Positions 27,205-35,831 of a DNA stretch of 64,000 nt are shown here, piece after piece; the first letter of the stretch is position 1; the number at the start of each line of letters is the position of its first letter. Position numbers and translations under genes: made by a program. Origin of the DNA: Exiguobacterium artemiae 255-15 (GTDB taxonomy: Bacteria > Bacillota > Bacilli > Exiguobacteriales > Exiguobacteriaceae); NCBI RefSeq assembly GCF_000019905.1, contig NC_010556.1, positions 1,142,001 through 1,206,000 of the forward strand, written 5' to 3'. Below the pieces are notes generated by a model. It did not search any database, had not been told where the DNA came from, and saw only the letters and a list, made by a program, of their open reading frames with translations.

Positions 27205-28443
27205 TTAACTGGCAAGTCGTTCTGATTGAGCTTCACGTCGTGAACGGAAACGTTCGATGACTTCAAACCCGAGCACAAGCATCGTGCCGATCAATAAGCC
27301 GTTACTGAAGAACGGACGTAACGTCAGTGGCAGGATTTCCGCCAAAACCGTCGATTGCAACAGAATGCTGATTCCGATGACGGCACAAATCGCAAAGGCA
27401 TGCTTCCGGCGACTGGTCGTCATGCTGCTTTCAGCCGACTGCCAGGCAATCAGGAACATATGCGGTAACGTCGCAAGCAAAGCGGCGCTGGCGACACTGC
27501 GCGGCAACGTCGCAATGATGCCGATGATGCTCGGGAAAAACCCGACCAGAGCGATGACAAGTGAGGCAATCAAAAACGGACGGCGTTCCTTACTTCCCGT
27601 CTGAGCGATGAAACCACTTGTGATCGGCAACGGGACCGGAACGAGCGTCGAGAACGTCGCCGCGATCAAGTGAATGATCCCTTCGACCGTCAGCCCCTGA
27701 TTCAAGGCCCCTTTTTTCTGAATCGTCGCTTCGACGGCGCTTAACGCGGCAATCAAGTTGACGATCAAAAGAATCGCAAACGGAATCGCAACCAAAAAGG
27801 CACTGCCGTCAAATTGCGGCATTCCGAACGGTAAGGCGGTCGGAACGGCGAAGACACCGGACGCTTCCGGTAACGACGGACGGCTGACCAACCAGCCGAC
27901 GACTATGCCGATCATCAAAGCGAACGGCCGGAGGCGGGTCGGACCAAATTGACTGAGTCCGAGGACAAGCAGGAATGTCAAAATGCCGGCAAGACGTGTT
28001 GCTTCGACGGCGAGAACGGCACCAAGCATGACGCCGGTCAGTTGAATACATAATAAAAGCAAAAACGTTCCGCTGACGAGCGGCGTAAAGACCGGTAATA
28101 AAAAGCGGGTCCATCCCGTCAACCCGAGGAAAATCAAGACAACGCCGGCAATGACGACAGCGGCCATCGCAATCGTGAAGGCCGTCTTTGAATCGACCGG
28201 CAACGCGGCGATGACGACAAAGATGCTGACCCATGAACCGGCAGGACCGGACACGATCGGTAAACGGTGACCGAACAATCCATGGAGAAAACAGGCAATT
28301 CCTCCGACAAAGAAGGAGCGTTGGACAAGTGCGGCCGTCTCGACACTCGAGAGATCAAACAGGCTCGCGACGACGATTGGTAAGGCAATCGTATTGGCTA
28401 ATAAGAAAATAATCCACTGGACCGTGGACGTCGTACGTTTCAC
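27205..28443 (-). CDS. NCS2-family purine/pyrimidine (xanthine-uracil type) permease
   Basis: A 412-residue, multi-helix transporter. Family features are the early GPAGSWVSIFVVIA region, the amphipathic SAVEATIQKKGALNQGLTVEGIIH segment and the PLPITSGFIAQTGSKERRP motif, which match NCS2 nucleobase:cation symporters. The precise substrate (uracil, xanthine or another base) cannot be fixed. Divergent from a LysR regulator that probably controls it. Confidence 0.85.
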   Translation of the reverse strand: MKRTTSTVQWIIFLLANTIALPIVVASLFDLSSVETAALVQRSFFVGGIACFLHGLFGHRLPIVSGPAGSWVSIFVVIAALPVDSKTAFTIAMAAVVIAGVVLIFLGLTGWTRFLLPVFTPLVSGTFLLLLCIQLTGVMLGAVLAVEATRLAGILTFLLVLGLSQFGPTRLRPFALMIGIVVGWLVSRPSLPEASGVFAVPTALPFGMPQFDGSAFLVAIPFAILLIVNLIAALSAVEATIQKKGALNQGLTVEGIIHLIAATFSTLVPVPLPITSGFIAQTGSKERRPFLIASLVIALVGFFPSIIGIIATLPRSVASAALLATLPHMFLIAWQSAESSMTTSRRKHAFAICAVIGISILLQSTVLAEILPLTLRPFFSNGLLIGTMLVLGFEVIERFRSRREAQSERLAS

Positions 28444-28549
28444 AAAAATCGTCTCCTTTAAAAATCGCTGATTTCAGCATCGTATCATATGATTGATGTT
28501 ATGATTCATACATATTTATGACTGAAAACATATGAAAGAGATGATGAAT

Positions 28550-29362
28550 ATGGATTTACGCCAATATCGGTATTTTTGCGCGGTCGTCGAAGAACAATCC
28601 GTCACACGGGCGGCGGAACGACTGCGGATGGCACAGCCTGCGTTGACCCAACAAATTCGAAAGATGGAAGAGTTGCTTGGTGTACGGCTGATTGAACGGG
28701 CGGGACGCGGTATCCGGATCACGGCCAGCGGTGAGCGGCTGTATGAACGGGCCGTCTCGTTGTTGCGGTATGAAGCGGAAACCCGGATTGAAGTCAGTGA
28801 CATCAAGGAAGGACGGACCGGCATCTTACGGATCGGCGTCAATACGTTGTCCGCCGGTCGATTGACGGGATGGGTGCAAGAGATGAAACGACGACATCCC
28901 CGGATCACGCTGCAAATTCATCAGGGCGAGTCCGCTGCCTTGATTGATCGTTTGAAGGATCATGCGATTGACGTGGCACTCGTCCGGCTGCCGATTGAGG
29001 CACAAGGTGTCACGATCGAATGGATGGAAGAAGAACCGTTTTATCAGATTCATCATCCTGATTTTCCGGATGCCGACGTCATCATTCCGAGTCAGGAAGG
29101 ACTTGGTGTCTTTCAGACGCTCAGCCAGCAGTTCGGGGTCGTCTCGCAGGAAACCTGTTCCGACGTCTTGACCTTGATTGGACTTGTCCGCAGTGGACAA
29201 GCAGTGACACTGTTACCGGAAAGTACGCTCCGCGAGCTCGACATGACGGGACTGGTGCGGGAACGGTTACCGGACGCGACGAGTACGACGGCTCTTGTCT
29301 GGTTGACGGAAGATGGTCAATCGGCGCTGACCCAACAATGGGTCTCGATTGTCCACGAGTAA
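28550..29362 (+). CDS. LysR-family transcriptional regulator
   Basis: A 270-residue LysR regulator. The N-terminal winged helix is MDLRQYRYFCAVVEEQSVTRAAERLRMAQPALTQQIRKMEE..., followed by a periplasmic-binding-protein-like effector domain (about 90-270). ATG 28550 gives the family N-terminus; ATGs at 28532-28544 are in frame. Divergent from the NCS2 permease with about 106 bases between. That gap contains ATCATATGAT and repeated TATGATT stretches that could form a T-N11-A LysR box. It probably senses a nucleobase or breakdown product. Confidence 0.88.
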   Translation: MDLRQYRYFCAVVEEQSVTRAAERLRMAQPALTQQIRKMEELLGVRLIERAGRGIRITASGERLYERAVSLLRYEAETRIEVSDIKEGRTGILRIGVNTLSAGRLTGWVQEMKRRHPRITLQIHQGESAALIDRLKDHAIDVALVRLPIEAQGVTIEWMEEEPFYQIHHPDFPDADVIIPSQEGLGVFQTLSQQFGVVSQETCSDVLTLIGLVRSGQAVTLLPESTLRELDMTGLVRERLPDATSTTALVWLTEDGQSALTQQWVSIVHE

Positions 29363-29433
29363 GAACGAATTGTTAAAAAAGGGATTTTATAGGATACTTG
29401 AAGAAGAGACAGGAAGGTAAGGGGGAGGATGAA

Positions 29434-30624
29434 ATGAAGACGATTCGCGGAAAATACGGCGAAGCGAAGATTTTTACACACAATGTCGATGACATGACGA
29501 TTGAACAGGTGACAGGGATGCTGAATGAAAACATTGCTGTCGATGGCAATGTCCGCATCATGCCCGATTGTCACGCCGGCAAGGGCTCGGTCATCGGCAC
29601 GACGATGCGGATTCACGATAAGGTGGTTCCGAATCTCGTCGGTGTCGACATCGGCTGTGGGATGTTATGTACACAAATCAACCGTGAAGGAACAGCTAGC
29701 GTCGATTATGAGAAGTTGGATGCTGCGATTCAGGAACTGGTTCCGAGCGGCATGTCCGTCCGCAATCAGCCGCACCGGTTGTCGGAACAGATTCCGTTTG
29801 ATCAAGTATTGGCACCGTTCAACGAAACGCGGGCCCGATTGTCGATTGGTACGTTAGGCGGCGGGAATCATTTCATCGAATTGAATACAGACGAGGAAAA
29901 CAATCTCTACCTCGTGATTCATTCCGGCAGTCGGAATCTCGGAAAAACGATTGCCGAACATTATCAAAAGCTGGCGGAAAGCTCACAATTCACCGTCGAT
30001 ACGGCGTCGATCGTCGCCTCACTGAAAGATCAGGGACGGGAACAGGACATTCAAACAACGTTGGTCGAGCTGAAGAGTCAATTTAATGAAACGAATAAAG
30101 ATTTAGCGTACGTGTCCGGTCCTGATATGGACAACTACCTGCACGACTTAAAAATCGCTCAAAACTACGCGGCACTGAACCGTCAAGCGATGACGGACGT
30201 CATTGTTGAAGCGATGGGCTGGTCGGTCACGGAACAGTTCGATACGATCCATAACTACATTGATCTCGAGCAGATGATTCTCCGGAAAGGTGCGATTTCG
30301 GCGCAAGCCGGTGAAGTCGCCATCATTCCAATGAACATGCGCGACGGTTCACTGATCGTCAAAGGAAAAGGCAATCCGGACTGGAACTATTCGGCACCAC
30401 ACGGGGCAGGACGGATCATGTCCCGTTCGAAAGCCTTTAAATCCGTTGATCTGAAAGAGTTTGAAGCGACGATGCAGGACGTCTGGTCGAGTTCGGTCGT
30501 CGAATCGACACGTGATGAGTCACCATTCGTCTATAAGCCGATGGAGGAAATCATCCGGAACACAATGGATACGGTCGAATTACTCAAAGTCATCAAGCCG
30601 CTCTATAACTTTAAGGCGAAGTAA
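29434..30624 (+). CDS. rtcB: RtcB-family RNA ligase
   Basis: A 396-residue RNA-splicing ligase that joins 2',3'-cyclic phosphate or 3'-phosphate ends to 5'-OH ends using GTP and Mn. Metal-binding motifs are present: DCHAGKGSVIG, GVDIGCGM, GTLGGGNHFIEL, HSGSRNLG and SAPHGAGR. His323 in HGAGR corresponds to the histidine that becomes guanylylated. ATG 29434 follows GGGGGAGG. No archease or rtcA/rtcR gene is adjacent, so it is a solitary RNA repair enzyme. Confidence 0.93.
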   Translation: MKTIRGKYGEAKIFTHNVDDMTIEQVTGMLNENIAVDGNVRIMPDCHAGKGSVIGTTMRIHDKVVPNLVGVDIGCGMLCTQINREGTASVDYEKLDAAIQELVPSGMSVRNQPHRLSEQIPFDQVLAPFNETRARLSIGTLGGGNHFIELNTDEENNLYLVIHSGSRNLGKTIAEHYQKLAESSQFTVDTASIVASLKDQGREQDIQTTLVELKSQFNETNKDLAYVSGPDMDNYLHDLKIAQNYAALNRQAMTDVIVEAMGWSVTEQFDTIHNYIDLEQMILRKGAISAQAGEVAIIPMNMRDGSLIVKGKGNPDWNYSAPHGAGRIMSRSKAFKSVDLKEFEATMQDVWSSSVVESTRDESPFVYKPMEEIIRNTMDTVELLKVIKPLYNFKAK

Positions 30625-30700
30625 AACGATAACTCTTGAAGGTAATTGAAAGAAAGTATATTTTTTACTTTAAAAGGTTAATAATAGCTTTTTTTGTTAC

Positions 30701-31755
30701 GACGAATTGTAATATTAAGTGCAACACCTAGCTGAAAACACAAAAAAAACCCATAACGGCCTCGTGTAGAATAGAGTTACCACACAAAATTCAACGGAGG
30801 ATTCGTTATGAGCTATATTCATCTTACCATATCAGAAAGAGTCAAAATAGAGACGTATCTCGAGCTAGGTTTCTCTGTCCGAAAGATTGCGGGACGCCTG
30901 GGGCGTCAACCTTCTACGATTTCACGAGAATTGAAACGAAATCCTCATTACGATTCTTCTCATGCTGACCAGCGTTATGTGGAGCGAAAGAAGAAGTGCG
31001 GTGCACGTACGAAGTTTACGCTCGAAAAAGGAATCTGCATCCTCGAAAAATTACGGGAGACGTGGTCCCCTGAACAAATTGCCGGACGATTATTCCAAGA
31101 AGAAGGACTCTCGTTCAAGACAATTTATCGTTGGATTTATAGTGGCCTCGTCGAGGCCGATTCTGGACTTCTTCGGCAAAAGGGAAAGCGTCAGAAACCA
31201 CGTGAGACGCGCGGACGCTTCAACGTCGGACTGCCAATCAGTAAACGTCCGTCCGACGTCAAAGGGCGTCAAACGTTTGGACATTGGGAGCTTGATACTG
31301 TTGTATCGGGTAGAGGAACGTCAAAAGCCTGTGTCGCAACGTTCGTCGAGCGAAAGAGTCGTTTTTATCTCGCTGTACCGATGGAAAATCGGTCCGCTCA
31401 ATCGATGGAGTCTGCGATTCAAGCATTACATCTTTCCTTCCCGTTGGGAACGTTCCAAACTGCGACGACAGATCGTGGAAAAGAGTTTAGCTGTCATGAA
31501 CGAATTCGTGACACGTTAGGCTTACCCATGTATTTTGCAGATCCGTATTCTTCTTGGCAGCGTGGTAGTAACGAGAACGCCAATGGTCTTCTCCGTGAAT
31601 TTTTCCCGAAGGGGACAGATTTCGGAAAGGTCAGTCGTTCTGAAATCGCTCAAGCGCTCGCCTGGATTAATGGGAGACCACGAAAATGTCTTAACTGGAA
31701 AACTGCATACGAGGTCTTCACGGAAGAAGTGTTGCACTTAATTTGACAAACCGTC
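30701..31755 (+). mobile_element. IS30-family insertion sequence, copy 1
   Basis: 1055 bp with imperfect 27-bp terminal inverted repeats, 4 mismatches: both ends begin GACG and share ATTAAGTGCAACAC on the inner side. Contains one transposase gene. Confidence 0.88.
30808..31746 (+). CDS. IS30-family transposase, copy 1
   Basis: A 312-residue DDE transposase. The N-terminal helix-turn-helix is ERVKIETYLELGFSVRKIAGRLGRQPSTISRELKRN. The catalytic domain has Asp in GHWELDTV, Asp in TTDRGKEF and Glu in GSNENANGLLREFFPKG. The ATG follows ACGGAGGA. Identical to the copy at 35939, so both were probably produced recently. Confidence 0.95.
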   Translation: MSYIHLTISERVKIETYLELGFSVRKIAGRLGRQPSTISRELKRNPHYDSSHADQRYVERKKKCGARTKFTLEKGICILEKLRETWSPEQIAGRLFQEEGLSFKTIYRWIYSGLVEADSGLLRQKGKRQKPRETRGRFNVGLPISKRPSDVKGRQTFGHWELDTVVSGRGTSKACVATFVERKSRFYLAVPMENRSAQSMESAIQALHLSFPLGTFQTATTDRGKEFSCHERIRDTLGLPMYFADPYSSWQRGSNENANGLLREFFPKGTDFGKVSRSEIAQALAWINGRPRKCLNWKTAYEVFTEEVLHLI

Positions 31756-31846
31756 GTGTCGAAAACCGTTCCGTTGCTTTTGAAGCCCCTTCCTCAATGA
31801 CCTGATAACCGCCATCCGGATATGGTGTAATATGCTGATTCGCCAT
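31756..31846 (-). pseudogene. 5' fragment of a DUF2188-like gene cut by IS copy 1
   Basis: ATG 31846 has AAAGGAAG upstream and reads MANQHITPYPDGGYQVIEE..., then GASKATERFS, which resembles the start of DUF2188 proteins. After 30 codons it runs into the IS end and stops 12 codons later. The missing 3' part is not on the other side of the IS, which shows that the cargo came from another locus. Confidence 0.6.
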
Positions 31847-31997
31847 GAATTCACTTCCTTTTTAGTGGATCGTTTTATTCTGCTTCTATACTTGTTACCC
31901 TTAACTAAAAGTCTTCATTCGTTTGAAGACAGTTTTTACCCCATCGAGACCTGTTCACTTAGCAGTACACGACAACCACCCAGAGAGGAGGATTCAC

Positions 31998-32645
31998 ATG
32001 AAGTTACACGATTATTTACAGACCCAATTTGACAATCCAGACGTACTAAAAGAATCGTTCGCGGAGCGTTCACTTACACTAAGTCTCGACTTGGAAAAAG
32101 AACTTTACCAAATACAACATAATTCAGACGAACTGAATATGGCGTATTTCGAGAAGGTCTATCAAAAATCCCTCACCTTATTTGAAGACCTGTTTCAGGA
32201 AGACGACCGTCTATATCTCGTTATACGTGTCAGAAAAGACCGCCATTCTCCTCCGGCGAAAAGTACGGAGATTTTTGAGCGCTATCTCAAAAATAACAAG
32301 AATCGATACACGATTGAGTTTGAAAAAAAGAATGTCAGCGACGAGGAAGTCATTATTCAATACGCCCGCTTGTTACCGAACAGACAGGTCATTTATTATA
32401 CAAAGTTGCTTAAAGCAATCTGTAATCAGGACTTTCCTGAGTTGTATCCCCGCTTTAAATCGAGACAGACGTACTATCCTGAAATCTTTTTTGTGCATGC
32501 CGATCAAGATATCATCTTGCATATTTTTGACGACCGGGGCTGTTTTATCTTAACTAACAATGAAACGAGATTTAAGCTTCTAAAAGAAAAATATAAATCT
32601 GATCTCTCTGAAGGATATTTACTTTTAAACGAACAGTCCGATTAA
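31998..32645 (+). CDS. DUF3885 domain protein
   Basis: A 215-residue soluble protein. The C-terminal half (LLKAICNQDFPELYPRF, YPEIFFVHADQDIILHIFDDRG, CFILTNNETRFKLL) matches the DUF3885 pattern. The N-terminal part is charged and helical. The ATG follows GAGAGGAGG. Function unknown; transposon cargo, on the strand opposite to the five-gene operon that contains two SUKH proteins. Confidence 0.72.
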   Translation: MKLHDYLQTQFDNPDVLKESFAERSLTLSLDLEKELYQIQHNSDELNMAYFEKVYQKSLTLFEDLFQEDDRLYLVIRVRKDRHSPPAKSTEIFERYLKNNKNRYTIEFEKKNVSDEEVIIQYARLLPNRQVIYYTKLLKAICNQDFPELYPRFKSRQTYYPEIFFVHADQDIILHIFDDRGCFILTNNETRFKLLKEKYKSDLSEGYLLLNEQSD

Positions 32646-32734
32646 CAGATCGGAACAGTATGCTTGTTGGAATATAAAACAACTGGTTTTCATAACTGAC
32701 TATCAACAGAATTATTTAGTATCGCTAAACGAAA

Positions 32735-32770
32735 AAATCCGGTGTCCCCTTTTTAAAGGAATCACCGGAC
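32735..32770 (-). terminator. Terminator of the cargo operon
   Basis: TCCGGTG/CACCGGA stem with AAAGGG/CCCTTT inner pairing and a T run on the minus strand, after the last small membrane protein gene. Confidence 0.8.
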
Positions 32771-32784
32771 CTAACACAATTCGC

Positions 32785-32985
32785 TTACATTTGTTTATTT
32801 CTTCGCTCATGCCCCATAACCCAACCGTGCAATAACATTCCAATGATTCCCCATAAGATCATTACTAATCCGATAAGTGTCAAAACTACTTTCAAAAATG
32901 GAATCATTTCCGTATTTGACAAAAAACGCATGAATACGATACCAGCTACCGTTAAAATCAATAAAAAATTAAAATTCTTTACCAT
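32785..32985 (-). CDS. Small two-helix membrane protein
   Basis: A 66-residue protein with two hydrophobic helices (about 6-24 and 29-53) and a basic C-terminus (HERRNKQM). No family recognised. ATG 32985 has a GGAG site. Last gene of the cargo operon. Confidence 0.7.
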   Translation of the reverse strand: MVKNFNFLLILTVAGIVFMRFLSNTEMIPFLKVVLTLIGLVMILWGIIGMLLHGWVMGHERRNKQM

Positions 32986-33014
32986 TTCATTTCACTCCAT
33001 CTCAAGAAATAAGT

Positions 33015-33281
33015 TTATTCGACCGATTTTTTTGTTTCAAGCAACTCTTGTTTTTGCGCTTGTTGTTTCACGTCTTCGTTCCACCAGCCATTAATAAAAA
33101 AAGTACATCCAACAATCAGTGCACCAATCGGGAAATATTTCAGATAATAGTCATCGAGCGACTCACCGGCAAAGTCCGGCGAAAGCTCGATGTAGGCACT
33201 GAACAGTTGAACGATAAAGAACAAGAAAAAGCTGACAATCAAAGCCCATGTACCGTAACGATAATTTGGATTCTTCAACAT
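33015..33281 (-). CDS. Small two-helix membrane protein
   Basis: An 88-residue protein: helix 1 about 11-31, an acidic outer loop (ELSPDFAGESLDDYYLKY), helix 2 about 49-66, and a charged tail. No family recognised. ATG 33281 follows AGGAGG. Cargo operon, between the lipoprotein and the other small membrane protein. Confidence 0.72.
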   Translation of the reverse strand: MLKNPNYRYGTWALIVSFFLFFIVQLFSAYIELSPDFAGESLDDYYLKYFPIGALIVGCTFFINGWWNEDVKQQAQKQELLETKKSVE

Positions 33282-33302
33282 GTTTATTCCTCCTGTATTG
33301 AG

Positions 33303-33719
33303 TTATTTTAATCTGATTTCGCCGTCACCGGCCGTCCCTTCACCTGTATCATCACGGACGATATAGTCGATGTCATAGACACCTGCCGGAATGACACCGG
33401 CTTTGACTTTTCTCTTCAGCGTCACCGTTGTATGCGGTTGAACTTCCTTCGACAACCGTTTCGGCTCCACTTCTTCGTACGAGTCGTAGACGACTTTTTG
33501 CGTATCGTGCTTGCGGACCTTGACATTGAGCAGATGACCGGCCCGGGAGACGACTTTTACCGGATAATCACCTCTGTTCGTCAGTTTGTATTCAAATACA
33601 AATCCGTCTTTGATGCTTCCTGTATAGCCGGTTTCGACCGACTGACTGCTCGGTTTCATGTCGAGGGACATACACCCGGCTAAACTGAATAACAATGGGA
33701 TAATCAGTAGTTTTTTCAT
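33303..33719 (-). CDS. Lipoprotein with a BsuPI-like (intracellular proteinase inhibitor) domain
   Basis: A 138-residue lipoprotein with lipobox LAGC (Cys16) and a beta-sandwich domain containing FEYKLTNRGDYPVKVV and IPAGVYDIDYIVRDD, as in the BsuPI family. ATG 33719 is seven bases after AGGAGG; ATG 33725 is too close. Exported and membrane-bound. Possible role: inhibiting or binding an extracellular protease or toxin, which is inference only. Confidence 0.72.
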   Translation of the reverse strand: MKKLLIIPLLFSLAGCMSLDMKPSSQSVETGYTGSIKDGFVFEYKLTNRGDYPVKVVSRAGHLLNVKVRKHDTQKVVYDSYEEVEPKRLSKEVQPHTTVTLKRKVKAGVIPAGVYDIDYIVRDDTGEGTAGDGEIRLK

Positions 33720-33792
33720 TTCCATTCCTCCTTTAGCATGCATTTCAAAAGAGTGGATGAAATGAAAGTGTTCCTTGAACGTAATGCTTTGC

Positions 33793-34749
33793 TTACTTCC
33801 AACCCGGTAACGGACGTGGTAACTGGTTCGCGAAGGCCCGGTAGCCGTCATAACTGAGCCCTTGTTTTTGCGGGCTTTCATTTATAATTAATGAGTCGCC
33901 TGTTTCTTCTTCATTTTCCCAAAATCGAGATTCTGTCTGAAAAACATTAATTAATGAATAATGATATTGTCGATCAGACAACCGGTTACGGACATCCTCA
34001 ATTAGCTTGTTAAAATGGGATCCGCCTTCATAACGCGACATCAACCGTTCTTTCCCAGACTTCCCTTCGTAGATCGAAACGGTATATTCGTAATCTGAAT
34101 CAGTTTTTGAGATCGGATATTCGATTTCGACCCGAACGGAATCGACGAATTTGATCGGCAGCGGTGGCTTGACGTCTTCTTTCGGAGGATCTCCGTCAAC
34201 GAAATAATTGTCCTTTTCAATGCTGAAGTCTTTAAATTCCCAAAACACGTCCCCTTGAGCAATGATCGAATACTCAAGGAACGTGCCGAAGTTTTGACCA
34301 ATCGGATTGGCCTCCTCGGTTGATAACTCATGGAACACCCAATACATATAGGGTGTATCCTCCGTTTTCGCAAACTCCCGGTTAATCAACAGGTACCCTT
34401 CATTGATTTCCCCAATCACCCAGTAATGGTCGAAGTCTTCATGAATCAATTCATATTCAATCGCTTCATTCGTCGCTTCAATCACCTGGTCCAGTGAATG
34501 CAAGACCAGCCCCAAACCATCATCGAGAATAAACAGATTCGCTCCATCATGCAGTTCAAGGAACGTTTGGTATTCGCTCGGCAGTTTTTGATTAAATTCG
34601 GCTTCGAATGCCGCAAGCGATGCTGCCGTCACCGGTTCCGGGAGATTAAATTTCGCCTGCCCGATTTCATTGTACTTCCGTTGAATGAACGTTGAACCAT
34701 GACTGATTTTCTGCTGAAGCCCGCCGAGTACTGCTGCGATTTGATTCAT
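33793..34749 (-). CDS. SMI1/KNR4 (SUKH) family protein, paralogue 2
   Basis: A 318-residue protein. A SUKH domain covers about residues 35-175 (LPSEYQTFLELHDGANLFIL, HYWVIGEINEGYLLI, FGTFLEYSIIAQGDVFW). A further 140 residues of unknown fold end in LPRPLPGWK. SUKH proteins are common immunity proteins against polymorphic toxins. Strongly similar to the upstream gene over its full length, with 15 bases between them, so a tandem duplication. No toxin gene is visible nearby. Confidence 0.82.
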   Translation of the reverse strand: MNQIAAVLGGLQQKISHGSTFIQRKYNEIGQAKFNLPEPVTAASLAAFEAEFNQKLPSEYQTFLELHDGANLFILDDGLGLVLHSLDQVIEATNEAIEYELIHEDFDHYWVIGEINEGYLLINREFAKTEDTPYMYWVFHELSTEEANPIGQNFGTFLEYSIIAQGDVFWEFKDFSIEKDNYFVDGDPPKEDVKPPLPIKFVDSVRVEIEYPISKTDSDYEYTVSIYEGKSGKERLMSRYEGGSHFNKLIEDVRNRLSDRQYHYSLINVFQTESRFWENEEETGDSLIINESPQKQGLSYDGYRAFANQLPRPLPGWK

Positions 34750-34764
34750 ATCATTCTCTCCCTG

Positions 34765-35709
34765 TCATGCTTTTTCCCAGCCCGGTAACGGACGCGGCAA
34801 ATCATTCACAAAGGCTTGATACCCGTCATACTGCATGATTTGGGTTTGCGGATGTTCGACGCGTTTCGCGATCTGTTCACCGGATGCATCTTCACTTTCC
34901 CAAAGCGGTGCTTCTTTCTGAAATACTGTGATTTCTGTAAAATGGAACCGTAGTTCTTTCAAAGTACTCACAAGAGAACGATGCACCTGTTTCATCGTAT
35001 CGTAGTCAGATCTCCACCATAAATCAGGTTTTCCATTTTCATATGTATAGAAAGAAACAATAAAACCTCCCCGACGGTAAATCGGATACTCAATTTCAAT
35101 CCGGACCCGTTCCTCGGACGCAATAGATACACCCGCCTGCACTTGCTCCGTCTCTTCTTCGACGTAGTAATCGTCTTCCCGGACATCGAAAATATTGAAT
35201 TCCCAGTACATATCACCTTGCGCGATGATCGACCGTTCGAGAAATGTCCCGAAGTTTTGACCAATGGCATCGGTGTCTTCAGTTGACCCTTCATGATACT
35301 TCCAGTACATGTAAGGTGTATTTTCTGTTTTCGCATGCTCCGTATGAATCAGAAGATACCCTTCGTTCACTTCACCGATGATCCAGTAATGATCATAATC
35401 TTCATCAATCAGACCGTCTTCCTTTGCTTCAATCGTCTTTTCGATCACTTCCTCAAGCGGATACAAGACTAGCCCCTCGTCACCTAACATAAACAGTTTC
35501 GCTCCGTCATGCAGTTCGAGAAATGTCTGGTATTCGCTTGGTAACGGTTGCTTGAACTCGGTTTGGAACGCTTGAAGTGTTTCCGGTTTAACCGGTTTTG
35601 GCAGATGGAACGTAGCCTGGCCGATTGAATTGTAACTGCGCTGGATGAACGTCGATCCATGGCTGATTTTTTGTTTGAGTCCGTCAAGGACAACTGCGAT
35701 TTGATTCAT
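34765..35709 (-). CDS. SMI1/KNR4 (SUKH) family protein, paralogue 1
   Basis: A 314-residue paralogue of the next gene: N-terminus MNQIAVVLDGLKQKISHGST, SUKH core LPSEYQTFLELHDGAKLF and IIGEVNEGYLLIH, C-terminus LPRPLPGWEKA. ATG 35709 follows GAGGGTGG; the GTG at 35718 lies within that site. First gene of the five-gene cargo operon. The two copies differ most in the C-terminal half, which could reflect different partner specificities. Confidence 0.82.
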   Translation of the reverse strand: MNQIAVVLDGLKQKISHGSTFIQRSYNSIGQATFHLPKPVKPETLQAFQTEFKQPLPSEYQTFLELHDGAKLFMLGDEGLVLYPLEEVIEKTIEAKEDGLIDEDYDHYWIIGEVNEGYLLIHTEHAKTENTPYMYWKYHEGSTEDTDAIGQNFGTFLERSIIAQGDMYWEFNIFDVREDDYYVEEETEQVQAGVSIASEERVRIEIEYPIYRRGGFIVSFYTYENGKPDLWWRSDYDTMKQVHRSLVSTLKELRFHFTEITVFQKEAPLWESEDASGEQIAKRVEHPQTQIMQYDGYQAFVNDLPRPLPGWEKA

Positions 35710-35831
35710 TGAATCCACCCTCTTAATTCTCTATGTATGAGCCGCCCTGCCTCATCTTCCTTTAGTCTACCATTTTACCAATAATTTGGGTGATCCTAAC
35801 TTCCTGTTTCTGTGGTATTCTTTTTCTAATC

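Noticed and set aside
30962-31519. 185-residue frame inside the IS30 transposase (also 36093-36650)
   Set aside because: Frame-shifted shadow of the transposase; IS30 elements need no second product.
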